The notes under the pieces were generated by a model, which did not search any database, was not told the origin of the DNA, and worked only from the letters and a program-made list of their open reading frames with translations. Below are positions 24,262 through 33,727 of a stretch of 64,000 bases of DNA, piece after piece. Position 1 is the stretch's first letter; every line of letters begins with the position of its first letter. Source of the DNA: Sphingomonas sp. LR60 (GTDB lineage Bacteria > Pseudomonadota > Alphaproteobacteria > Sphingomonadales > Sphingomonadaceae). The position numbers and the translations under genes are program-made. The stretch covers positions 64,501 to 128,500 of the forward strand of contig NZ_JASPFK010000001.1 of assembly GCF_036855935.1 (NCBI RefSeq), in the 5' to 3' direction.

Positions 24262-25501
24262 CCACATCGGCCTGCCTCCCGAAGCGTTCCTCTCAAACCC
24301 AGGTTCGCCGGATCGTCGAAGCCGGGCCGAGAGCATTTCGCTGCGCGACGCAAAGCGGATCGTCCTGGCGGCGCAAGGCTTTGGTCGAACCCGGCCGGAG
24401 CGAGTTTCCGCCCGCCACCTGCGCAGCACCGTCGACAGGCTCAATCTCTTCCAGATCGACAGCGTCAACGTGCTCGCGCGTGCGCACTACCTGCCTGCGT
24501 TCTCCCGCCTTGGCGGCTATGACCGTACCTTGCTGGAGGGGGATGCATGGGGCGCTGGGCGGCAACGGCGGCTGTTCGAATATTGGGCGCATGAGGCGTC
24601 GTTGCTGCCGCTCGACCTTCACCCGTTGTTGCGCTGGCGAATGGCGCGCGCCGAACGTGGCGAAGTGGGGTATCAGGCGCTGCGCCGGTTCTCCGTCGAG
24701 CGCCGGGCCGAGGCGGACGCAGTGCTCGAGCGCATCACCGCCGAAGGGCCGCTGGCGGCTGCCGATCTCGAGAATGGATCGAGCAGGAGCGGCTGGTGGG
24801 AGTGGAGCCACGTCAAGCATGCGCTCGAATGGCTGTTCTGGTCCGGGCGGATCACGACGGCGACCCGGCGAGGCAGCTTCGCCCGCGTCTATGACCTGAC
24901 CGATCGCGTCATCCCGCCAGCGGTACGCGCATTGCCCACGCCCTCGGCCGAGGCGGCGCAGCGCGCGTTGATCGAGCGCAGCGCGCGTGCACTGGGCATC
25001 GCGACCGCCAGCGATCTGCGCGACTACTTCCGGTTGACGCCTGCCGAAGCGGATCACGCCATCGCCGATCTGGCGGAGGATGGCGTGCTGGTGCCGGTGC
25101 GGGTCGACGGCTGGAGCCAGAAGGCATGGATGCACCGCGACGCAGCCTTGCCCCGCCGGGTACGCGGCGCGGCGTTGCTGGCGCCGTTCGATCCATTGAT
25201 CTGGGAGCGAGCCCGCACAGAACGCATGTTCGGCTTCCGCTACCGCATCGAAATCTATGTCCCGCAGGAGCGGCGCACCCACGGCTATTACGTGCTGCCC
25301 TTCCTGCTGGACGAAGCACTGGTCGCACGGGTCGACCTGAAAGCCGATCGGCAGGCGGGACTGCTGCTCGCACACCACATCACGCTGGAGCCGGCAGCGC
25401 CCGCCGATACGTTGGATCGGCTACGGATCGAGCTGGATAGGATGGCGGCCTGGCTTGGCCTGGGGGCGGTTCGGATCGGCGTCGTGGTGAGTGAAGCGTA
25501 A
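24251..25501 (+). CDS. YcaQ/AlkZ-like winged-helix DNA glycosylase
   Basis: A 416-residue protein with three tandem winged-helix-like domains, as in the HTH_42 family of interstrand-crosslink DNA glycosylases. The catalytic-loop region is LFQIDSVNVLARAHYL, a Q-x-D form of the family QxQ/QxD motif, followed by FEYWAHEASLLP and, late in the protein, LLAPFDPLIWERARTERMFGF. E. coli YcaQ unhooks nitrogen-mustard crosslinks; substrate here is inferred. The start at 24251 gives a 30-residue lead before the domain. A later ATG start is not seen close by. Confidence 0.85.
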   Translation: MATNHIGLPPEAFLSNPGSPDRRSRAESISLRDAKRIVLAAQGFGRTRPERVSARHLRSTVDRLNLFQIDSVNVLARAHYLPAFSRLGGYDRTLLEGDAWGAGRQRRLFEYWAHEASLLPLDLHPLLRWRMARAERGEVGYQALRRFSVERRAEADAVLERITAEGPLAAADLENGSSRSGWWEWSHVKHALEWLFWSGRITTATRRGSFARVYDLTDRVIPPAVRALPTPSAEAAQRALIERSARALGIATASDLRDYFRLTPAEADHAIADLAEDGVLVPVRVDGWSQKAWMHRDAALPRRVRGAALLAPFDPLIWERARTERMFGFRYRIEIYVPQERRTHGYYVLPFLLDEALVARVDLKADRQAGLLLAHHITLEPAAPADTLDRLRIELDRMAAWLGLGAVRIGVVVSEA

Positions 25502-25503
25502 GG

Positions 25504-26556
25504 TTACCTCGCTCCACCCCGCTCGGCCGCGGGAACGATGCCGTCATCGAGCAACTTGCGGAGCGCAGCTATATGGCCAGTGTCTCGCGCGCCGCCGGAA
25601 TCGGAAGTCATGACGACCGTCAGCTTCAGGTCCGGCACGATGAACAGCATCTGCCCGCCATAGCCCCAGGCGAAGCGCAGCGGATGCCCGCGGCTGGTTC
25701 CGACGAACCAGCCATAGCCATATTGCCCGCCGCTCCACGGCGATACCGTCCGCGAGGTCCAGCTCTCCTCGATCCAGCGCGCGGGCACGATCCGCCGCCC
25801 GTCGATCACGCCGCCCCGGCGATAGAGTTCGCCGAACCGCGCCAGGCTGCGCGGCGACATGAGCATGTCGTTGCCGCCGAAGTAGATACCTTGCGGATCA
25901 CGCGACCATGGCCGGATCGCGATGCCGAGCGGGCTCGCCAGCCAGTCGCGCATCAGTTCATGGGTGTCGCGTCCGGATGCGCGGGTCAGCATCGCCGACA
26001 GCAGATGCGTGTTGCCGGTCGAATAGTGCATCGCGCCGCCCGGTTCGTCGACGAACGGGCAGGCAAGGGCGAAGCGGACCCAGTTGCGGCTGGAGACCCA
26101 GCGCCCGTAATTCTCGCCCGACGTCCGTTCCAGTCCCGCGCGCATGGTCAGCAGGTCGGAAACGGTCAGGCGGGCGAGGCGCGGATCGGCGTTCGGAGGA
26201 GCGTCGCTGTCGAGTACCGACAGGACACGCTGGTCGACTCCGGTCAGCACGCCCTTGGCGATCGCGATGCCGACCAGCGCGGATAGCACCGACTTGGATG
26301 CGGACTTGATGTTGACGGGGCTGTCGAGCGGCGGGCCGCCGTTGAAGCGCTGCTCCGCCAGCACCTCTCCATCGCGCAGGATCAGCAGCGAGCGGATCCG
26401 CGGAAGGCGCCGGGCTTGCGCCATTGTGTCGGCGAGGACGGCGCCGTTCAGGCCACGCGTCTCAACGGGGCGGGACGGGGCCGATTGCGGCGGCGCGGGG
26501 GCCGCATCGCAACTGCTGGTCAGCAGCAACGCCAGAGCGATGGCCGCCCGCCTCAC
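25504..26556 (-). CDS. Serine hydrolase, class C beta-lactamase-like lipoprotein
   Basis: A 350-residue protein with a lipobox (LLTSSC, Cys at residue 16), hence probably membrane-anchored in the periplasm. The beta-lactamase/transpeptidase fold is shown by the SxxK motif S85-A-S-K88, the YxN-like YSTGN, and a C-terminal WGYGGQMLFIVPDLKL segment. Members include esterases and D-aminopeptidases as well as beta-lactamases. The GTG at 26556 overlaps the upstream stop (GTGA), so it is translationally coupled to the alpha/beta hydrolase gene. Substrate unknown. Confidence 0.85.
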   Translation of the reverse strand: MRRAAIALALLLTSSCDAAPAPPQSAPSRPVETRGLNGAVLADTMAQARRLPRIRSLLILRDGEVLAEQRFNGGPPLDSPVNIKSASKSVLSALVGIAIAKGVLTGVDQRVLSVLDSDAPPNADPRLARLTVSDLLTMRAGLERTSGENYGRWVSSRNWVRFALACPFVDEPGGAMHYSTGNTHLLSAMLTRASGRDTHELMRDWLASPLGIAIRPWSRDPQGIYFGGNDMLMSPRSLARFGELYRRGGVIDGRRIVPARWIEESWTSRTVSPWSGGQYGYGWFVGTSRGHPLRFAWGYGGQMLFIVPDLKLTVVMTSDSGGARDTGHIAALRKLLDDGIVPAAERGGAR

Positions 26557-27554
26557 GGCGTCATCGCGGAGCGGAGGGCGCGCAGGAAGGTGGCGGGCGC
26601 CTCGACCTGTGGCGAATGGCCGAGATCGTCGAGACGTATCAGGCGGACGCCGGGGATGCGCTTCACCGCGTCCTCGGCCGCTTGCGGGACCGTCCGGACC
26701 TGCGCACGCCGGTCTTCCGGCGCGCTGCTCGCGCGAAAGGCGGTGAGGTCCCGCTGGCCGATGATGAGCGTTGTGGGCATGGTCAGCCGCGGTAGTTCGG
26801 CGGCGACCGGTTGGGTCTGGATCATGTCCGACAGGCGCGCCTGTGCGTCTCGCACCGCATCCCCGTCGGCGCTGGCATATTGCCCGGCCAGCATCGCGAC
26901 CCATCGGTCATAAGCGGGGCGCCACTCGCCATGGTAATAGTTGCGGAGCTGATAGGCCTTGATCGAGGCGGCGTCGGTCTTCGCTTCCTCCGCGCGCAGC
27001 TTGCCGAGGTCGGTGTAGGGCACGCCCTCGCTCAGCGTGTCGTTCAGGCCAAGCGGATTGACCAGCACCAGTCGCGCGACGCGCTCCGGATAGAGCAGCG
27101 CAAAGCGGGTAGCGAGGATACCGCCTGTCGAATGGCCGACCAGCACGACCTTGCCGGTGCCTGCCCGATCCAGAAGCGCGGCGGTCAGCGCGGCCATGGC
27201 ATGGAAGCTATATTGATAGCCGCGCGGCTTGGACGACTTGCAGAAGCCGATCTGGTCGGGTGCGATGACGCGGTATCCGGCCGCCGCCAGCCCGCGCGCG
27301 GTGTCGCCCCAGGTCGCGGCGCAGAAGTTCTTGCCGTGCAGAAGAACGACGGTCGTGCCGTTCGGCGTAGCGGTCGCTGGCCAGTCGAGATAGGCCATCC
27401 GGACCGGATGGCCTTGCGACATGGTCTCGAACCGGTGCACCGGGGCCGGATAGTCGAACTTCTCCAGATCGGCGCCAAGCGGCACGGTTTGCGCGACTGC
27501 GGTGCTGGAAAGCAGCGCCGAGCAGGCGATGGCGGCGAGGAAGTGGTGGAGCAT
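26553..27554 (-). CDS. Secreted alpha/beta hydrolase
   Basis: A 333-residue protein with signal peptide MLHHFLAAIACSALLSSTAVAQ. The fold shows LLHGKNFCAATW (oxyanion-hole loop), nucleophile serine in VGHSTGG (S142), and the His near the end in LDDLGHSPQVEAP; an acid is likely in LIIGQRDLTAF. Resembles proline-iminopeptidase or epoxide-hydrolase-like enzymes, but specificity cannot be read. The ATG at 27554 was chosen for the signal peptide; the frame upstream to 27611 is Arg-rich and unlikely. First gene of a two-gene operon with the serine hydrolase. Confidence 0.87.
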   Translation of the reverse strand: MLHHFLAAIACSALLSSTAVAQTVPLGADLEKFDYPAPVHRFETMSQGHPVRMAYLDWPATATPNGTTVVLLHGKNFCAATWGDTARGLAAAGYRVIAPDQIGFCKSSKPRGYQYSFHAMAALTAALLDRAGTGKVVLVGHSTGGILATRFALLYPERVARLVLVNPLGLNDTLSEGVPYTDLGKLRAEEAKTDAASIKAYQLRNYYHGEWRPAYDRWVAMLAGQYASADGDAVRDAQARLSDMIQTQPVAAELPRLTMPTTLIIGQRDLTAFRASSAPEDRRAQVRTVPQAAEDAVKRIPGVRLIRLDDLGHSPQVEAPATFLRALRSAMTP

Positions 27555-27910
27555 CAAAGGGTAACACGGTCGGCTGCGTCGATATCCCAGGCGGCGGTAT
27601 CGTCTCGTCATTTGGGGCGCAGCGCATACTGTCGGTTGGAGCCCCTTCTCCGATCAGGTGTGCGAACGACATGAAGGCTTGTTCTTCGACAATGCGTGTC
27701 GCCGTCGCGCCGCACTTGAATCAAGCTGGTTTCAAGCAAGTGCGGCCATGTGCCATTGCATGGGGCCGATTGGATGGTAGCCAGCCGACAGTCGCGGCGA
27801 TCGACGAGGATCGTGCGCATCGATCGCGCCGAAGGGCGCACGCGACGTTCTGCCGGGACTATGACGACGATTGGAAACGCATGCGGTGGAGACGACGTAA
27901 TCTGGCCTCG
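27555..27910. other. Intergenic region between divergent hydrolase and MFS genes
   Basis: About 356 bases with no gene I can support. The MFS frame is open back to an ATG at 27671, but that 80-residue leader is Arg-rich and not part of the transporter fold. It presumably holds promoters for both directions; no clear operator or hairpin is seen. Confidence 0.5.
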
Positions 27911-29392
27911 ATGAGCGCGGATGTCGGCGATGGGCTGGCACCAGCGGTCGAGGCGGTTGCCAGCCGCAACACCGAAGCGACGACGGCGGTGTCGGGTGTC
28001 ACGCGGCCGGGTGGGTATCGCGTGATCGCGCTCGTCGTCGCCTCCGCGTTGTTCATGCAGCAGCTCGACGGGACGGTGCTGACGATCGCCTTGCCGACGA
28101 TGGCGCGCGATCTCGGCGCGCCGGCCGCCAGCCTCAGCGTTGCGCTCACCAGCTATCTGCTCGCGCTGGCGCTCTTCATCCCGGCAAGCGGTACGCTCGC
28201 GGATCGGTTCGGATCGCGAACGATCTTTTGCGCGGCGATCGGCGTGTTCCTGCTCGGCTCGATCGCCTGTGCGCAGGCCGGATCGTTGCCCGTGCTGGTC
28301 GCCGCGCGCTTCCTGCAGGGAATCGGCGGCGCGATGATGGTGCCGGTCGGGCGGCTCGTCCTGCTGCGCAGCGTCGCGAAGGAGGACATGGTGCAGGCGC
28401 TGTCGTGGCTGGTGATGCCGGCGCTGATCGGGCCGATCCTCGGGCCGCCGCTCGGCGGATTCATCGTCACATGGCTGGACTGGCGCTGGATCTTCTACCT
28501 CAACATCCCGATCGGCGTCGCGGGCGCGATCGGCGCGCTGGTGCTGGTGCCCGAGGTGCGCGGCGACGCCCGCGCGCGCTTCGACGTCCCCGGCTTCCTG
28601 CTGTCGGGGTTGTCGCTCGGCTGCCTGTTGTTCGGGTTCGAACTGGCGAGCCGTCCGGGCACGGGCAAGGTCGCACTCGTGCTGTTGGCAGCGGGCGTCA
28701 TCCTCGGGCTCGGTTATGTCCGCCACGCGCGAACCGCGGCCGATCCGATCCTCGACCCGACGCTGATGCGTGTGCCGACCTTCAAGCTGTCGGTGCTGGG
28801 TGGCTCGCTGACGCGCATCACGCAGGGGGCGCAGCCGTTCCTGTTGCCGCTGATGTTCCAGCTCGGCTTCGGGCTGTCGGCCGCCAAGACCGGGTCGCTC
28901 ACGATGGCGGGCGCAGTGGGTGCGCTGGCGATGAAGGCGCTCGCGCCGCGTGTACTGCGTCGGTGGGGATTCCGCCGCAGCCTGATCGTCTCAGGACTGG
29001 CGAGCAGCGCGGGCTATGCGACCTGTGCGTTGTTTCGTCCCGAATGGCCGACTGCCGCGATCGTCGCGGTGCTGGGCATATCGGGGTTCTTCACCTCGTT
29101 CCAGTTCACCGGCTTCAACGCGATCGCCTATGCCGATGTCGACAAGACGCGGATGAGCGCGGCGACCAGCTTCTACGCCACCTTCCAGCAGCTGACGCTC
29201 TCGCTCGGCATCTGCACAGCGGCGACGGTGCTGGAGGTCGGCAGCATGCTAAATGGTACGGAACAGCCGACGCTGGCGACCTTCTCGATCGCCTTCGTGG
29301 TCGTCGCGACGATCTCCGCGTCCGCGATCGTCTTCAATCGGCGGTTCGCGCCAGACGCTGGGGCCGAGATGAGCGGACACCGCGAACGATAG
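27911..29392 (+). CDS. MFS transporter, DHA2 (EmrB/QacA)-type drug efflux permease
   Basis: A 493-residue inner-membrane protein with about 14 hydrophobic segments. The DHA2 motifs are visible: LFMQQLDGTVLTIALPTMA in helix 1 with the conserved aspartate, GTLADRFGSRT (motif A), RFLQGIGGAMMVPVGR, and GPILGPPLGGFIV followed by WRWIFYLNIPIG (motif C region). The ATG at 27911 gives the normal cytosolic N terminus. No MFP partner or regulator lies next to it, so it is probably a stand-alone proton-driven exporter; the substrate cannot be deduced. Confidence 0.9.
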   Translation: MSADVGDGLAPAVEAVASRNTEATTAVSGVTRPGGYRVIALVVASALFMQQLDGTVLTIALPTMARDLGAPAASLSVALTSYLLALALFIPASGTLADRFGSRTIFCAAIGVFLLGSIACAQAGSLPVLVAARFLQGIGGAMMVPVGRLVLLRSVAKEDMVQALSWLVMPALIGPILGPPLGGFIVTWLDWRWIFYLNIPIGVAGAIGALVLVPEVRGDARARFDVPGFLLSGLSLGCLLFGFELASRPGTGKVALVLLAAGVILGLGYVRHARTAADPILDPTLMRVPTFKLSVLGGSLTRITQGAQPFLLPLMFQLGFGLSAAKTGSLTMAGAVGALAMKALAPRVLRRWGFRRSLIVSGLASSAGYATCALFRPEWPTAAIVAVLGISGFFTSFQFTGFNAIAYADVDKTRMSAATSFYATFQQLTLSLGICTAATVLEVGSMLNGTEQPTLATFSIAFVVVATISASAIVFNRRFAPDAGAEMSGHRER

Positions 29393-29418
29393 TGGGTTCG
29401 GTGCGAAATTGCCGGGCT

Positions 29419-30369
29419 TCAGCTTCGGCGGATCAGCGCGCGTGCCAGGCGGCGGTCTTCGAGCGAATAGTAAAGCCAGATCGCGCCATCCGCGACGACG
29501 ACCGAGGCGGCGAAGGCGATGTCGGTGGCCGTGCGGTCGTCGACCGGCGGCGGCGTGATCAGCGGCTGGATGCCGCGCGCGACGACCTTCGTATATTCGC
29601 TGTCGAACGCGATCCAGCCGATCCGCCAACGCGCGTCGCGGGTCGCACCGTTGTAGAACATCACCGGCGTGGCGGGGTCGTCGGTCAGCAGCGGGCCGGT
29701 GGAGAGATGCCAGTCGTCCCAGCTTTCCTCACGCGGCATGAACGGGGTCGGCTGCTCCTGCCATGGACCGGCCGGACCGGCACCGATCGCCAAGCCGATC
29801 CGCGATGCCTCGTCGGCGGCATATTCATAGAACAACCGCCAGCGGCCATCGGCGGTGCGGTCGATCGTCGCTTCCTTGGTGTTGCCCTCCGACTTGGTCG
29901 AGTCGAGCGCGACGCCGCTCTTGGTGAGGCGGTCGATCGACGGACCGGTCGCGTAGGACAATTCGCTATGCGCGTGGTCGGCGCGAACGCCTGAGAAATA
30001 CACGATGTAGCCGTCATCGCCGCGGATCACGGTCGGGTCTTCGACACCGCCCGCGTCATTGTCGTCGGGTCCGGGCATCAGCGAGCGCGTGGGAAGCATC
30101 GTGAAGTGCACGCCATCGTCGCTCCATCCGCCCCAGATCTGGCCGGTGTCGGTGAGCGGGGCGTCGGCCTTCACGACCGCGCGGACCATGATCCCCCAGC
30201 GACCGTCCGGCTCGCGCCAGATGTAGGGGCTCATCAGATCGCGGGACATCAGCTCGTGAGGGCCGTCGAGCGACACCGTTTCGATCCGCTTGACGTTGAA
30301 GTCGAGCGCGACATCGGCGTTCGCAACGGCGTCCTTGCGGTGCGGGTCGCTGATCGCGTCGTCAGTCAT
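29419..30369 (-). CDS. GH130-type glycosidase / phosphorylase
   Basis: A 316-residue five-bladed beta-propeller protein. The GH130/GH43-like pattern includes SPYIWREPDGRWGIMVRAV, GGVEDPTVIRGDDGYIVYFSG, DWHLSTGPLL and MFYNGATRDARWRIGW. GH130 enzymes phosphorolyse or hydrolyse beta-mannosides, though distant members are uncharacterised. No signal peptide, so cytoplasmic. Its ATG overlaps the SDR stop (ATGA) in a two-gene operon. Divergently placed next to the DUF1080-GMC genes, all pointing to oligosaccharide use. Confidence 0.78.
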   Translation of the reverse strand: MTDDAISDPHRKDAVANADVALDFNVKRIETVSLDGPHELMSRDLMSPYIWREPDGRWGIMVRAVVKADAPLTDTGQIWGGWSDDGVHFTMLPTRSLMPGPDDNDAGGVEDPTVIRGDDGYIVYFSGVRADHAHSELSYATGPSIDRLTKSGVALDSTKSEGNTKEATIDRTADGRWRLFYEYAADEASRIGLAIGAGPAGPWQEQPTPFMPREESWDDWHLSTGPLLTDDPATPVMFYNGATRDARWRIGWIAFDSEYTKVVARGIQPLITPPPVDDRTATDIAFAASVVVADGAIWLYYSLEDRRLARALIRRS

Positions 30370-31132
30370 GCGCCGAGCGCCTGCATCAGCGACAGGCCCC
30401 CGTCAATTACGATCCGTGCACCGGTGATGTAGCGCGCCTGGTCGGAGGCGAGGAAGACCGCGAGATCCGCCACCTCTTCCGGCTTGCCGGCGCGGCCGAG
30501 CGGGATGTTCTTCTCCAATGTCTGGCGATAGGTGTCGTCCTGCTGCGCGCGCGCGTTCATCGGCGTCAGGATCATCCCCGGCTCGATCGCATTGACGCGG
30601 ATGCGGTTGGGCGCTTCCTCGATCGCCAGCGTCTCTACGAGATTGGAAAGCCCGCCTTTCGCGGCACAATAATCCGCACCCCGGCGCGCACCGCATAGGC
30701 ATGGATCGAGGAGATGTGGATGATCGCGGCATCGCTGGTGGCGGTCCCGCGCCCGGTCAGGAAGCGGCGCGAGGTGAGGAACGCGCCGGTCAGGTCGGTG
30801 TCGAGCAGACGTCGCCATTGATCGAGCGCCATCGCGCGCACCGTGACCCCGCTCATGTTAAGTCCCGCCGAGTTGACGAGCACATCGGCCGGTCCCCACT
30901 CGGATTCCACCGTGGCGAAGGCGGCTGCGACCGACGCTTCGTCGTCGACATGGGCCTGTATGGTCAGCGCCTTACCGCCGCCTGCGCGGACGGCGGCGGC
31001 CGTGGCTTCGGCAGCGTCGCCATCTGCATAGTAGAGGATCGCGACGCGGTCGCCGAGCTTGCCGAACGCCGCTGCGCACGCCGCGCCGATTCCCGATTCC
31101 GCTCCCGTTACGATGATCGTTCGCTCGGCCAC
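30366..31132 (-). pseudogene. SDR family oxidoreductase, frameshifted
   Basis: The N-terminal frame (31132 down to about 30680) shows TGAESGIG (NAD(P)-binding), VNSAGLNMSG and catalytic serine region IIHISSIHAYAVRAG. The C-terminal part is in another frame: YCAAKGG with the YxxxK motif, RVNAIEPGMILTPM, and VFLASDQARYITGARIVIDGG. Restoring one base in the C run at 30679-30682 gives a continuous 255-residue classical short-chain dehydrogenase. Coupled to the GH130 gene, so a sugar or sugar-derivative dehydrogenase role is likely. The lesion resembles the homopolymer losses elsewhere in the window. Confidence 0.85.
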
Positions 31133-31288
31133 GTGCTGCGCCTTCTCTCAATGGACGCAGCGCCTAACGCGCATCAGCGCAAAACGTCCCCCGGCAAGGC
31201 GCGGACCTTTCTTGTAAACAAAAACGAATTCTTTAAGCCTCTCTGACGACGGCGGCTTCGGCCGAACGACGATGGTGGGAGAGTGAAG

Positions 31289-32026
31289 ATGCGTTGGGCA
31301 CTGAGCATCGCGGCGGCGCTGGTGATGACGACCTCGAGCGTTGCTTTGGCCAAGGACAACAGCCTGACCGCCGCCGAGCGCGCGCAAGGCTGGAAGCTGC
31401 TGTTTAACGGGCGGGATCTGTCGGGCTGGGGCGCATTCGGCGGCGGCCCGGCGCCCTCGACCTGGACGGTGCGCGACGGGACGCTGCTGCTGACAAAGGC
31501 CGACGGCAAGATGAGCGGAACCGACCTCGTCACCGCCGATCCGTATGGCGCGTTCGAGCTGACGCTCGACTGGAAGGTGCAGAAGGGCGGGAACAGCGGG
31601 GTGCTGTACCTGGCGCGCAACGTCGAGGGCGCGCCGCTGCTCTACGAGACCGGGCTGGAGATGCAGGTGCTTGACGATGCCGGACATTCCGACGGCAAGA
31701 TCCCCACGCACCGTGCCGGATCGCTGTACGACATGACGGTGCCGCCGGCCGGGATCGCCAAGCCGGCGGGAAGCTGGAACCATGCGCGGCTGCTCGTCCA
31801 GAACGGCCATATCCGTCAGTGGCTTAACGGCACGCCGACCGCCGACGTCTCTTATGGCGACGACGCGTGGCGAAAGCGGGTGTCGGGATCGAAGTTTGCG
31901 AAGATGCCGCACTTCGGCACCTTCGACAGCGGGGTGATCGGGCTGCAGGATCACGGCGAGCCGGTGGCGTTCCGCAACATCAAGCTGCGCCGGATCGGCG
32001 CCTCGGCGACCGGAGCCGGCCGGTGA
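31289..32026 (+). CDS. DUF1080 (3-keto-disaccharide hydrolase domain) secreted protein
   Basis: A 245-residue protein with a signal peptide (MRWALSIAAALVMTTSSVALA). The DUF1080 concanavalin-like fold is shown by GWKLLFNGRDLSGWGAF, FELTLDWKVQKGGNSGVLYL and VAFRNIKLRRI. Recent work assigns members as 3-keto-glycoside hydrolases that split glycosides previously oxidised at C3. The ATG at 31289 sits seven bases after GGGAG; a GTG at 31283 is an alternative. Its stop overlaps the GTG of the GMC oxidoreductase, whose product would make the keto-sugar substrate. Confidence 0.87.
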   Translation: MRWALSIAAALVMTTSSVALAKDNSLTAAERAQGWKLLFNGRDLSGWGAFGGGPAPSTWTVRDGTLLLTKADGKMSGTDLVTADPYGAFELTLDWKVQKGGNSGVLYLARNVEGAPLLYETGLEMQVLDDAGHSDGKIPTHRAGSLYDMTVPPAGIAKPAGSWNHARLLVQNGHIRQWLNGTPTADVSYGDDAWRKRVSGSKFAKMPHFGTFDSGVIGLQDHGEPVAFRNIKLRRIGASATGAGR

Positions 32027-33727
32027 CCGCAGCAGCGGCAAGGTTGCCGAAAGCCCCGTCGATGTCGTCATCGTCGGCTCCGGAGCGGCAGGCGGAATGG
32101 CGGCGTATACGCTAACCAAGGCCGGCGTCCGCTGCCTGATCCTGGAGGCCGGGCGCGATTACGATCCGCAGGCCGAGGTCAACATGTTCGCGCCCGAGAG
32201 CGACGCGCCGCTGCGGGGGACCGGAACCCCCGACAAGCCGTTCGGCTATTTCGACGCGACCGTCGATGGCGGCTGGCAGATCGAGGGCGAGCCGTACACG
32301 ATGACCGAGGGCAGCGACTTCCGCTGGTGGCGCCCCCGGATGCTGGGCGGGCGCACCAACCATTGGGGACGGCACGTCCCACGGTTCGGCGCCTATGACT
32401 TCAAGCCGTTTTCGCGCGACGGGCTCGGGGTCGACTGGCCGATCGGCTATGACGATGTCGCGCCCTTCTACGACCGGGTCGAGCGGATGATCGGCGTCAA
32501 CGGCGGGCCGATCGGGTTGGAGAACCACCCGGACTCGCCCCCGGCTGCCTGATGCCGCCGCCCAAGCCGCGCGTGCCGGAAATGCTCATCACCGCCGCGG
32601 CGGAGAGCCTCGGCATCCCGGTCCGCGCTGCGCATACCGCGGTGCTGACGCGCGACATGCCCGACAAGGTCGCACCGCGCAGCGCCTGCTTCAACGCGAC
32701 GCCGTGCACGCGCGGTTGCACGATCGGCGCGATGTTCCAGACCACCACCTCGCTGCTGCCGATGGCCAAGGCGACCGGCAAGTTGCGCGTCGTCACCGAC
32801 GCGATGGTGTCGCGGGTCGTGATGGGCGGCCGCGGCCGCGCGGCGGGGGTCGAATATATCGATCGCAAGACCGGGCAGCGCCACCAGGTGAAGGCGCGCG
32901 CGGTGGTGCTGGCGGCGGGGACCGGCGAGACGACGCGGCTGCTGCTCAACTCGGCCGAACAGGGGCGCGGGCTCGCCAATTCGTCGGGCCAGCTGGGGCG
33001 CAACCTGACCGATTCGACCGGTGCGTCGTTCCGCGCCTTCATCCCCGGCCTTGCCGGCCGTCCACGCTACAATGAGGACGGGATCGGTGGGCAGCACATC
33101 TACATCCCGTTCTGGCAGTACGAGCAGCAGAAGCGCGGCGAGCTGGACTTCGCACGCGGCTATCACTTCGAGATCGGCGGACGGTTCGGCGTTCCGGCCG
33201 AGGCAGCGCTGCCGCGCGTCTGGGGCAAGGACCTCAAGCAGGCGGTGCGCAACGCGTCTGGCGCGACGATCGGCCTGACGCTACGCGGCGAGATGATCCC
33301 CAACAAGGACACGTTCTGCGAGATCGATCCGACCGTGAAGGACCGGTTCGGTATCCCCGTGCTGCGTTTCGCGTTCCGCTGGTCCAAGCATGAGGTCAAT
33401 CAGGTCGCGCATGGCCGCCGCGCCGCGCATTCGGTGTTCAAGCGGCTGAACGGCACGATCCTCGACCCCGACCTGCCGCCCGAGCAGATCATGACCGCGG
33501 GCGGGGAGATCATCCACGAACTCGGCACCGCGCGGATGGGGGCCGATCCGAAGTCGTCGGTGGTCGATAGCTATGGTCAGACCTGGGACGTCGACAATGT
33601 CGTGCTGATGGACGGCGCGACCTTCGCATCGGGACCGCACAAGAACCCGACGCTCACCATCCTCGCCCTGGCGCTGCGCGCGTCGGAGCGGCTTGCCACC
33701 CGTCTGTCGTCAGGAGCGCTGGCATGA
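32023..33727 (+). pseudogene. GMC oxidoreductase (glycoside 3-dehydrogenase-like), two frameshifts
   Basis: The FAD-binding motif VVIVGSGAAGGMAAY, the central HPDSPP...CLMPPPKPRVPEM, CFNATPCTRGCTIGAMF and the C-terminal GGEIIHELGTARMG, with ASGPHKNPTLTILAL, are those of the large subunit of gluconate-2-dehydrogenase/lactose 3-dehydrogenase-like enzymes. One base is missing near GG at 32042, between the GTG start and the FAD motif, and one in the C5 run at 32538-32542. Correcting both gives a single protein of about 568 residues. It is coupled to DUF1080 upstream and, by ATGA, to subunit 3 downstream. Both lesions look like homopolymer errors. Confidence 0.88.

Noticed and set aside
27671..27910. 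N-terminal extension of the MFS transporter
   Set aside because: The 80 residues are Arg-rich, not hydrophobic, and not part of the DHA2 family; the ATG at 27911 gives the normal start.
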